A stretch of DNA of 64,000 bases from NCBI GenBank assembly GCA_021397845.1, contig CM038047.1:127268112-127332111 (forward strand), written 5' to 3'. This document shows, piece after piece, positions 55,117 to 64,000 of the stretch; position 1 is the stretch's first letter; each line of letters opens with the position of its first letter. The translations under genes and the position numbers were made by a program. Source of the DNA: Areca catechu (lineage: Eukaryota; Streptophyta; Magnoliopsida; Arecales; Arecaceae). Under the pieces are notes generated by a model that was not told the DNA's origin, ran no database searches, and saw only the letters and a program-made list of their open reading frames with translations.

Positions 55117-57490
55117 TGTTGGGAATTGTGTCCCAAAGCCAATCACCTGGGTTGTAGGCGGTTGTGCTGAGTATTGTATTCTTTTTATGAATTAATAAAA
55201 TATTATTTTTGGTAGCTCATCACATATTGTATTTCCCTAAAATGAACTCTTTCCATATGATGAAGTCCTCAGGACTACACTGACTTCGATATAGAGAGGA
55301 TTATCGAGTGGTCCTTAAACCTTGTTCACAACCAAAGGATATATTGTACTGGATGGCAATATATCAAGTATATGTTGTTGTAATTCACATCATTTTGTTG
55401 TCCTCTTGACCAAATAAGTGTGGTGACACTGATGTGATCTACAAGTGGGATATGTGATATCTCATTGAACATGACTCCGTGCAGCCCCTTTCTGCCAAAG
55501 GGATACTCACGATTGGATATGGGTATATGTGTCCCTCTGACCTGAGGTCATCACGATAGCTTGCAAGCAGCTCCCTGTGCTTTGGTGCCAGATTACCCGG
55601 ATTTTTAATCCGGTGACGGAAGGTTTCTGGGTACAGGCAAGTACTTGTGGAGCAGTGATGGACCAAGATGGAATTGACCTGTCCAAACAGTTTGGATTGA
55701 ATGTCTCGCCGTATCTCAATTTAGCAAATCCTCAGCCGGGGTAGCCCTAGTGAAGAGTCACTGGGCTTGCGAGGTTGAGACACGTAGTGGACTGACTCTA
55801 TCTGGGTTGGCAGCCCAATCTCAGTCGTCTTGAGCATTAGAGGTCAAAGGGATGAATTACACGGTAACCATATGCCAGAGATTCGATAGTTTGCTCCCGC
55901 ATCATCAACCTATCCGGATGCCGGGATCCATTGCTAGATGGTTTCCTGTGCTGGTACTAGAATTGTTCTACTGCTACCGTTTAGATTCGAACCTATGAGG
56001 TCATACGCCACAGATGATTACTCTCTGATCCGGATACCGATTAAGATTGGAAATCGTCTCGGTTTTATGGTCACAGTATTTTTGAGCACTCTTTTCCCCA
56101 TCTTGCCCTTGTTTGTGTCAACCGAAAATTGTTCCGGGATGACCAGGACTGTGCTAGGATTTTTCTGAATCAGTTTTGAACTGATTCGGTGTTCGTTTCG
56201 GCCTCCAATTGGTTGTGAAGCAATTGAACCCAATTTAATTAGGCTTTAACCGGTTCAATTGGATTGAACCAAGAGTTTTAAATGGGTTTGAACCAAAAAT
56301 TGGCTTGGACCGGTTAATTGAACCGGTGTTCCTCTCACTTGGACTGTTTAACACAGTTTTGACGTTGGAATTTTTCCAAGCACTGGTTGGAATTCCAAGC
56401 GTCCGAAGAAGCCTTAACGTCCCAAACGAACGACACTGGCTGTGGGTGCCTCTTCCTCTCCTCCACTCGTGATCTTTATCCCCTGTTTATTGCTGGTTAT
56501 GTGGAGTTGGAAACTGCTGCCTCTTGGCCTCCCCGTCTCTCCACCTCCCTCTCTCCCTGCTATCCTATATAAACCATTGCAAGTCCCCTATTTCAATGCA
56601 TGTGTTTCAGCCGTGAAAACACTGTGACTTCTGCACCTGACGTTCTTCTTTGAGAGGTTGAGAGATCCCCAGATTGAGAGCTTAGTCTATGCTCTTATAG
56701 GTTGGGATTTGGAGAGTGTGAGGAAGGTTTTCAAGGCCCTTTTCCTTGTCCATTAGAGTGCTCAAACCCAGGATTACAGCAAAGCCTGGTTGCTGCCATC
56801 CACTATGACTGTGTCTCCTTCCAGCGGCTAGCACCACGCGTGAAGGTGGATCGGAGGGCCCCCGGTGTGTCTCCCCTCTAGAGGGAGTACTCTTCCACTC
56901 CTGGGAGCAAGCCTCGCGAGCCGGGATCGCCGCTGTAGCTCCAAACGCCAAGAAAATCGCTGCTGGTTTTCTGCAACCAGAATTTCTAGCAGCAGGTATT
57001 TGGGCATTTTGTACATCGTGTACACTGTGTTTTGGTTGTAGATTTTGGTGGCAAATCGAAGAAGACTTCTCCACCTTGTCGTTGCTGAAATTTGGGAGCA
57101 AACGGAGGTCCGGAAGCCTACTTTTGGATGCTCTTTTTCAGGCTCAAAACAGAGTATCCCATGATCCAAGGAGGAAGAAGGCTGGAATAGATTTATTCCA
57201 GCTATTCCAGCCTATTCCAGGTTTATCCCACAGTTATTCCAGCCAGAATAAGGTATGAAAAATTATTTCTTTTTTTATCATGCATGAATAGATTTTTTAA
57301 TTCAAAAAATTTTGCAAATATTTTATTTTTTCCTACATGCCTATTTGCAACTAGAATTAGATTAGTTTCTGGGAGGAGCAGATTTTCGCTGCACGGATTT
57401 TTAAAATATTTTCAAAATCCTATCTGCTCCCGCAGTTATTTGCATGCCTAGTGTAGGATCATGTCAAACCACCTACACCATTCTCTTTCA
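55117..57490 (+). repeat. D 5' LTR
   Basis: TGTTGGGAATTGTGTCCC to TTCTCTTTCA, 2374 bp. TATA box TATATAAA at 56566-56573. At its start TTGGGA and TCCCAA form a 6-bp hairpin. Around 57185-57245 the word TATTCCAG and relatives recur several times. The 3' LTR matches its first 995 bp or so. Confidence 0.94.
56566..56573 (+). promoter_or_regulatory. TATA box of D 5' LTR
   Basis: CCTATATAAACC preceded by a C/T-rich stretch with CTCCCTCTCTCC; suits the LTR promoter. Confidence 0.75.
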
Positions 57491-57491
57491 G

Positions 57492-57504
57492 TGGTATCAG
57501 AGCC
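57492..57504 (+). other. D primer binding site
   Basis: TGGTATCAGAGCC, one base after the LTR end. Confidence 0.93.
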
Positions 57505-59012
57505 AGGTTGCATGTGTAATCTAATCTAGTTTGCATGTTTAATAGATTAAAATTAGTTTAATCTTAATATGTATCCAAATTTCTTTTGGAACCTAGTTGA
57601 GACCTTCACCATGACCGTGTATTTTTGACACGATGCGGATCATCTATGTTGGCCTCTTCAGAAGGATCCTTAAAGAATATTAAAAATTAAAAATTATTTT
57701 AATTTGTTGATACATGTATTAGGCATGTTTTATATTGGATATAAAATATTTGTAAAATATCTTGATGCATGATTTGGTATATAAAAATTGTTTTACATAG
57801 AGACTTAATTAAAAATTATTTTAATTAAGTGTTTGGCTTATTAAAAATTTTTTAGGTTTATGAAATCTAATCAAATTTGCATAAGTCATTTTGGGTTAAT
57901 TGGATTAGCTGACTAGTTGGGTCCATAACTGGGTTAGACCAAAGTTTAGTTGAACCGGATTAAAAGAAGATTAAACAAAAGTTGTTTAAGGCCCTTCTTT
58001 AGAACTATCTAATAGTTAGATTAGTTGATCCTTTCATCTAAAATGGATCCAATTAGTGGCTCTGTGGATGCCCGAGTCTTTAGGCTAGTCTGATCGAGTC
58101 TGGTAAACCGACTGGTGTCGAGGTAGGTTTGGCATTGTGATCATGGTTGTATGAGGCTACCTCTTTCCTGGCCAACATGGTTGGTGTCTAGGAAAGATGG
58201 TTAATGGCAGATACTCACCCATGATCTCACCTACCTGGCTAGTCAAGTCGACCAGAACTAATTAGAAAAGCTCAATGACTCGAGTTAACCCATGTCACCC
58301 AGGTTGATCAGTCTGACTGATCTATAGGTGCCCATGGATCAATTTGTTGATTTATTTCAACCCTCCTGAAATCTGATTGATTCAGTGGGAGGATGATCCA
58401 TGTCCTTGTCTTATCATCTGTCACAACTAAAAATCCTCTAAAATTATTAGGTCCTTAAAAAGACTAAGTCAATGAGTTGACAGTGTCTTAGCCTCCCATT
58501 AAGTCAGTTAAAAATGTGTCCACTAGCTTGGTGTGCATCGGCAGTTCCATAGAACGGGTGTACATCCGGCGACTGGAATTTCTATCTGATCGATGATGGT
58601 TCAGTGCAACCTCTTTAATGGGACCAGGTGGGCTAGCCAAAGTCGGGCTTGGTCTTTAGTTAGCTGGAAGCATTGAATTTGTCATTTTAATGGTTGGACC
58701 TAACTAGAGACCCACAATAGGTGGCCTCAAGGCCGATTGGGGTGTTCTCTGGGGCAAAATAAAATATTAAAAATTGTTTAGGGAAACAATTGGTTTACGA
58801 ACCTACCTTTAGGCTCGTATGGGTGAGCTGGCCAAAGTTGGGCTCATGCGTGGCCTATTGGATTTCAGTACCTCCTTGAAAAAGTGTTTTCATGGATTAG
58901 AGTTAGCGGCTACCAATCTGAAAAATTAGTGGGAGAAACCTTTAGACTAAAGTACAAGTCTTTTGGTTAAATTATTAATTCATATACTAATTTGATCTTA
59001 TTTTCTTTTCAG
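57505..59012 (+). other. D untranslated leader
   Basis: About 1.5 kb without a coding frame. Shared module at 58111-58250. Instead of the TTTGTTGTG loops of A/B/E it has other inverted repeats: ATGGATCA/TGATCCAT at 58334-58401, and two copies of a GAGCTGGCCAAAGTTGGGCT-type hairpin at 58622-58654 and 58821-58849. Confidence 0.8.
58111..58250 (+). other. Shared leader module, D copy
   Basis: ACTGGTGTCGAGGTAGG, then TTTCCTGGCCAACATGGTTG, GTGTCTAGGAAAGATGG and CACCTACCTGGCTAGTC. In the first half-unit GAGGTAG also pairs with CTACCTC. The middle differs from A/B/E, but the opening and closing words and the spacing are kept. Confidence 0.75.
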
Positions 59013-59876
59013 ATGTCTTCAAATTTATCGCTCCGGTCACTTCTCGATAACGAGAAGTTAAAGGGTCACAACTTCGATAGTTGGTATCAAAGATTGAGAA
59101 TCGTTCTGGAGCATGAATGGATCCTCTATGTGATAACAGATCTGGCACCTGAAATCCCTCCCGCTAATGCATGGAGTGCGGTCAGAGATGCTTATCTGAA
59201 GTGGGTCTCTGATCGGACTACTGTCCGGTGCATTATGTTAGCGGCGATGAACAATGAGTTCAGTCGCAAATTCGAGGAGGCCCAACCTGATGAAATCCTT
59301 CAAAAGTTGAAAGAATCCTTCGGCACCCCGGATGTTGTAGAACGGTACAAAGTGTCTTGTGCCATCTACAATTCCAAGATGACGAATGGTGGTTCAGTCA
59401 TTGATCATGTATTGTACATGATCGAGTTGATTGAAAAATTGGGCAAACTCGGATGTCCCTTGCACGAGCAGCTCGGCAAGGATGTGATCCTGAATTCTCT
59501 TCCCTCCTCCTATCTTGATTTTCTCGATCATTATAGAATGAACAAGCCTGCAATCAACTACCATGGTCTTTTGGGATTGCTGCAGACTTTCGAGAAAGAC
59601 CACCAACTAAATAAGGGGGTGGTGAATTTAGTGGGAGGTAGTAGAGGTCGTCGTCCCTTTAATAAAGGGAAAAAGAAGAAAACAAATAAAAAAGGAAAGA
59701 AGGTGCAGAATGCTCCTGGCCCTAGTCAGACTAGGAAGTATAAGGCTAATCAATCTTCTGCAGAGTGCTTCTACTACAAGAAGAAGGGACACTAGAAGAG
59801 GAACTATCCCCTTTATATTGCGTCCCTTGATACAAATAGGCCGAGGAAGCAGAAGTCTGCTGAACAAGGTATTTAT
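59013..59876 (+). pseudogene. D gag
   Basis: Start MSSNLSLRSLLDNEKLKGHN at 59013; a Met 21 bp upstream is in frame but lies outside the family match. Gag text: DSWYQRLRIVLEHEWILYV, RCIMLAAMNNEFSRKFEEA, VVERYKVSCAIYNSKMTNGG and IELIEKLGKLGCPLHEQLG. The Lys-rich stretch and zinc knuckle follow, CFYYKKKGH then TAG (59793-59795) where Trp is expected. The second and last Cys of the knuckle are Tyr. So RNA binding by the knuckle is lost and pol could only follow readthrough. Confidence 0.92.
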
Positions 59877-61179
59877 ATGATAAAACCTTGTAATTACTCT
59901 ATTGTTGATACTGCTAACTGGGTATTGAATACTGGTAGTCCAATTCACGTTTGTAATTCGTTACAGAGACTTCTAGTTAGCAGAAGATTAGAAGATGGAG
60001 AACAGTTTCTGAGCGTCGGGAATGGAAATCGTGTTCCAGTACTGGCGATCGGAGTCTTGCATCTTATCTTTGAGTCTTGTACTGTCGAACTAGTCGACTG
60101 TCACTATTGTCCTAGTTTCATTATATGCATAATTTTTGTAGGCCCTTTGGCCAATTATGGTTTTGAACTATCAATAAAAGGAGATTTTTGCAATGTTATT
60201 TTGAATAACTCTGTTATAATGAAAGTTAGATTAAATAATGGCATATATGTACTATCAAGTCCTGTTAGTGTAATGTATAATTCTAGCGAATGCACAAGAT
60301 TAGATAATGTCAACGATTTGTATCTTTGGCACTGTAGGCTAGGTCATATTAACCAAAATAGGATAAACAAGATGCGAGGAGATGGACTCCTCGAGGTCAG
60401 TGATTCTGAATCACTGCCCACTTGTGAATCCTGTTTACTTGGTAAAATGACCAAGTCACCTTTTATTGGAAAAGGTGAACGAGCTACAGACTTCTAAGTC
60501 TAATACATACTGATGTATGTGGACCGATGACAGTTAGTACCAGAGGAGGATACAAATATTTCATTACTTTTATAGATGACTTTTCAAGGTTCTGTTATGT
60601 CTTTTTAATGAGACATAAGTCTGAGTCGTTTAAAATGTTCAAACGATAGCGTAATGAAGTAGAAAAGCAAACTGGAAAAAGTATTAAAACCCTTCGATCT
60701 GATCGAGGTGGCGAATACTTATCTGGTGCATTTTTGACATATCTTGAGGAGAATGGAATTCTCTCTCACTGGACTCCTCCAGGAATACCATAGTTGAATG
60801 GTGTGTCCGAAAGGAGGAATCGAACCTTGTTGGACATGGTTCGATCCAGATGGGCTTTGCAACTCTGCCGCTATTCTTTTGGGGATATGCGCTTTAGACA
60901 GCCTGTTACTTATTAAATGATGTTCCAAGTAAGTCTGTTGTCTCCACTCCGTATGAGATGTGGACTGGACGTAAACCCTCAATCTCACACCTTCGGGTCT
61001 GGGGTTGTCTGGCTTACGTAAGGCATTTAGACTCAGACAAACTTGGTCCAAAGTCTGATTGGTGTTTATTCATTGGTTATCCTAAGAAAACCAAAGGGTA
61101 TTTCTTCTATTTGGAGTATGAACAAAAGGTGTTCGTTGCTCTTAGAGCTATCTTTTTAGAAAAGGAGTTCCTTGGATAA
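59877..61179 (+). pseudogene. D protease and integrase
   Basis: Protease WVLNTGSPIHVCNSLQ: the catalytic Asp is Asn (AAT at 59928-59930). GAG-pre-integrase LYLWHCRLGHINQNRINKM with CESCLLGKMTKSPF. A one-base deletion at about 60494 shifts the frame. Integrase continues with HTDVCGPMTVSTRGGY, DDFSRFCYVFLMRHKSE, LRSDRGGEYLSGAF and NGVSERRNRTLLDMVRS, keeping all D-D-E residues, with stops after MFKR and PPGIP and a frame change near 60850. The tail SHLRVWGCLAYVRHLDSDKL is open to 61179. Confidence 0.92.
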
Positions 61180-62959
61180 GGAACTATAGCCTCTAAGATT
61201 GAACTTGATGAAGTTCAGCCAATAGAAGAACCTGCACACTCTAAGGACATCGTAGAATCGGTTGTGATTGAATCACAACCAGAACCCATTAGGAGATACG
61301 GTAGAATACCGCGTCAGCCGAATAGATACTATGATTTTTTGGTCCGGGACGACGATCCCATTGAGCTCGATGAGAACAATGAAGATCCGATCACCTATAT
61401 GGATGCTCTTCAGAAATCTGACTCTGAGGCATGGCTTGGAGCCATGTGATCTGAAATGGAGTCCATGGAAATCAACAATGTTTGGACATTGGTTGATCCG
61501 CTTGAAGGAATAAAACCAATCGGGTGTAAATGGATCTTCAAGAGGAAAAGGGGCACAGATGGGAAGGTAGAGACCTATAAAGCCCGTCTGGTTGCCAAGG
61601 GGTATCGTCAGCGATATGGTATCGATTATGACGAGACTTTCTCCCATGTGGCAATGTTCAAGTCCATTCGGATCATTCTTGCTTTGGCAGCATATTTTGA
61701 TTACGAGATCTGGCAGATGGATGTCCGAACTGCTTTCCTAAATGGGGAGCTGGAAGAGGAGGTGTATATGATACAGCCTGAAGGGTTCACATCCACAGAT
61801 GAATCAAAAGTATGCAAGTTGCAAAGGTCCATTTATGGACTCAAGCAAGCATCTCGAAGTTGGAACTTACGGTTTGATATGTGTATCAAATCGTATGGCT
61901 TCGTTAGGAATGGAGAAGAACCGTGCATCTATAAATGGGTTAATGGTTCTATGATTGTATTCCTAGTACTGTATGTTGATGACATTCTCTTAATCGGGAA
62001 TGATGTCGCAGCATTACAAGGAATAAAGGTCTGGTTATCATCTCAGTTCTCCATGAAGGACTTGGGTGAAGCTTCTTACATACTAGGTATGAAGATCTAT
62101 AGAGATAGATCTAAGAAGCTTTTGGGACTGTCCCAGTCTACGTACATTGACACCGTGCTGAAACGGTTCAGCATTGAAAATTCCAAGAAAGGCTATCTCC
62201 CGATAGGTTCTAGAATTACTCTTTCCAAGAAGGATTGTGCGACAACTCCTGAGAAAAGAGAGCGCATGAGTAGAGTACCTTATGCTTCTGCAGTAGGCTC
62301 TATTATGTATGCTATGACTTGTACTAGACCAGATGTGGCATACTCACTGGGAGTAATAAGCAGATGCCAGTCTGACCCAGGTGAGGTGCATTGGAAGGTG
62401 GTTAAGTCCATCCTTAAGTATTTAAGAAATACTAAAGATCAATGGCTGATTTATGGAGAACCTGACTTGAAACTTATGGGATACTCTGACTCCAGTTTCC
62501 AGTTGGATAGAGATGATAGCAAGAGTGTGTCAGGGTTTGTATTTACCTTGAATGGAGGAGCGATCTGCTGGAAAAGTTCCAAGCAGGCAACTATTGCAGA
62601 CTCGATATGTGAAGCATAATACATTGCAGCATCAGATGCAGCAAAGGAAGCTGTGTGGTTGCGGAAGTTCCTTGGAGAGCTAGGGGTGGCACCTTCCCTA
62701 GATGGTCCTGTTTCGGTGTACTGTGACAGCACTGGAGCCATTGCTCAAGCTAAGGAGCCTAAAGCTCATCACCGCACCAAGCACATTCTGCGGCGCTACC
62801 ACCTTGTATGAGAGATCGTGGAACAAGGCGACATCAATTCTTCTGAAGATCGATGGAAAGGAAAATCTGGCCGACCCCTTCACTAAAGCCCTCGAAATAA
62901 AAGAGTTCGACTATTGTAAATGGGAAATGGGTATTAGATACTCTTCTGATTGGCTTTAG
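61180..62959 (+). pseudogene. D reverse transcriptase and RNase H
   Basis: The linker RRYGRIPRQPNRYYDFLVRD is open to a TGA at 61447-61449 (after WLGAM). Then 387 codons are open from 61456: KPIGCKWIFKRKRGTDGK, DYDETFSHVAMFKSIRIIL, MDVRTAFLNGELEEEVYM, SIYGLKQASRSWN, LVLYVDDILLIGNDV (YVDD at 61972-61983), KDLGEASYILGMKIYRDRS and FTLNGGAICWKSSKQATIA. This is the longest intact RT in the window. A TAA at 62617-62619 replaces the Glu codon of the RNase H EAEYIA motif; a stop and frameshift near 62810-62840 precede ADPFTKALEIKEF. Pol ends Ser-Asp-Trp-Leu-stop at 62959. Confidence 0.93.
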
Positions 62960-63000
62960 TACAAGTGGGAGTTGTTGGGAATTGTGTCCCAAAGCCAATC
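62948..63000 (+). other. D: inverted repeat around polypurine tract and 3' LTR start
   Basis: GATTGGCTTT (62948-62957) and AAAGCCAATC (62991-63000), 10-bp perfect, enclose the tract GTGGGAGT and the LTR start; inside, TTGGGA/TCCCAA adds a second stem. Confidence 0.9.
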
Positions 63001-63966
63001 GCCTAGGTTGTAGGCGGTTGTGCTGAGTATTGTATTCTTTTTATGAATTAATAAAATATTATTTTTGGCAGCTCATCACATATTATATTTTTCTGAAATG
63101 AACTCTTTCCATGTGATGAAGTCCTTAGGACAACACTGACTTCGATATAGAGAGGATGTATCGAGTGGTCCTTAAACATTGTTCACAACCAAAGGATATA
63201 TTGTACTAGACGGCAATATATCAAGTATAGGTTGTTGTAGTTCACATCGTTTGGTTGTCCTCTTGACCAAATGAGTGTGGTGACACTGATGTGATCTACA
63301 AGTGGGATATGTGATATCTCATTGAACGTGACTCCGTGTAGCCCCTTTCTACCAAAGGGATACTCACGATTGGATATGGGTATATGTGTCCCTCTGACCT
63401 TAGGTCATCATGGTAGCTTGCAAGCAACTCCCTGTGCTTTGGTGCCGGATTACCTGGATTTTTAATCCGGTGACGGAAGGTTTCTGGGTACAGGCAAGTA
63501 CTTGTGGAACAGTGATGGACCAAGATGGAATTGACCTGTCCAAATAGTTTGGATTGAATGTCTTGCCGTATCTCAATTTAGCACATCCTCGACCGGGGTA
63601 GCCCTAGTGAAGAGTCACTGGGCTTGCGAAGTTGAGACACGTAGTGGACTGACTCGGTCTATGTTGGCAGCCCAATCTCAGTCGTCCTAAGCATTAGAGG
63701 TCAAAGGGATGAATTATACGATAACCATATACCAGAGGTTCGATAGTTTGCTCCCGCATCTTCGACCTATCCGGACGCCGGGACCCATTGCTAGATGGTT
63801 TCCTGTGCTGATACTAGAATTGTTCTAGTTCTACCGTTTAGGTTCGAACCTATGAGGTCACACGCCACAGAGGATTACTCTCTGATCCGGATACCGATTA
63901 CAATTGAGAATCATCTCGATTTTATGGTCACAGTATTTTTGAGCACTCTTTTCCCCATCTTGACCT
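62973..63966 (+). repeat. D 3' LTR, interrupted
   Basis: TGTTGGGAATTGTGTCCC onward, parallel to 55117-56110. It stops matching after CCCATCTTGACCT, where a new element begins at 63967. Confidence 0.93.
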
Positions 63967-64000
63967 TGATGCAGAACGAAAGATCTGATACCAAAAATGA
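63967..64000. mobile_element. Start of another LTR element inserted in D 3' LTR
   Basis: TGATGCAGAACGAAAG then GATCTGATACCAAAAATGA. TGATGCAGAAC is the reverse complement of the last bases of the chromovirus LTR (GTTCTGCATCA), and GATACCAAAAATGA is the reverse complement of TCATTTTTGGTATC found at the chromovirus LTR/primer junction (about 5147-5160). So this is probably one border of a related gypsy element; orientation and extent cannot be decided from 34 bp. Confidence 0.5.

Larger units (their letters stand above)
55117..63966 (+). mobile_element. Copia element D (Tork/Angela-like), plus strand
   Basis: 5' LTR 55117-57490, internal 57491-62972, 3' LTR from 62973, itself interrupted at 63967. 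Inserted near the end of the B 3' LTR; the duplicated target bases (probably CATAC on the left) cannot be confirmed because the right side is outside the window. Its coding text is clearly separate from A, B and E, and more GC-rich. Its pol has relatively few lesions. Confidence 0.93.

Noticed and set aside
55938..56168. 76-codon plus-strand frame with hydrophobic residues in the D LTR
   Set aside because: Inside LTR U3; chance frame, partly repeated in the other LTR only because the LTRs are copies.
56682..57169. Overlapping minus-strand frames of 139 and 113 codons in the D LTR
   Set aside because: They lie inside the LTR in the GC-richer transcript region, with no domain; the plus-strand LTR explains the DNA.
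1..64000. A host gene with introns between elements
   Set aside because: Every stretch above 300 bp is either assigned to an element or is AT-rich LTR-like text; no exon-like frame with plant protein character was seen, though very short exons cannot be excluded.

Overview
This window is plant nuclear DNA made almost entirely of nested LTR retrotransposons. I found no host protein gene, tRNA, rRNA or CRISPR array. The evidence is BARE1/Angela/Tork-like Ty1-copia polyproteins with about 2.4-2.6 kb LTRs, Tat-like and chromodomain-bearing Ty3-gypsy remnants, initiator-methionine-tRNA primer sites (TGGTATCAGAGC), 5-bp target duplications and LTR-in-LTR nesting. A large angiosperm genome, probably a monocot, fits best; the species cannot be named from the sequence.

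Layout. 1-4289: minus-strand Tat-like gypsy relic G1 (RNase H/RT, protease, gag, leader, LTR-like end with 72-bp tandem repeats). 4290-5127: copia RT fragment. 5128-10221: non-autonomous chromovirus-type gypsy element that keeps a zinc knuckle, half an integrase and a chromodomain but has no protease, RT or RNase H. 10222-14430: old copia LTR pieces and a decayed minus-strand copia PR-integrase. 14431-14871 and 27240-27680: one gypsy gag (G2) split by copia element E. E (14872-27239, minus) has both LTRs and an exact ATGTA target duplication, and carries a solo LTR of family A (17185-19567, duplication AGATC) inside its 3' LTR.

27681 to beyond the window: copia element B (plus). Its 5' LTR is split by a family A tandem array (29020-46502: LTR-internal-LTR-internal-LTR). 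Its 3' LTR is split by copia element D (from 55117), whose 3' LTR is in turn interrupted at 63967 by the start of another element. The order of events is therefore G2 gag, then E and B, then A and D, then the 63967 element.

Every coding region is broken by stops, frameshifts or deletions, and several catalytic residues are gone, so any mobility would need proteins from other copies. The most interesting signals are non-coding: (1) a two-part leader module shared by copia elements A, B, D, E and by the gypsy chromovirus; (2) four successive stem-loops in the A, B and E leaders with a constant loop and different but self-complementary stems; (3) an inverted repeat embracing the polypurine tract and LTR start in A, B, D and E; (4) long hairpins in the LTRs. 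All pairings and similarities were judged by eye; no alignment, folding or database search was run.
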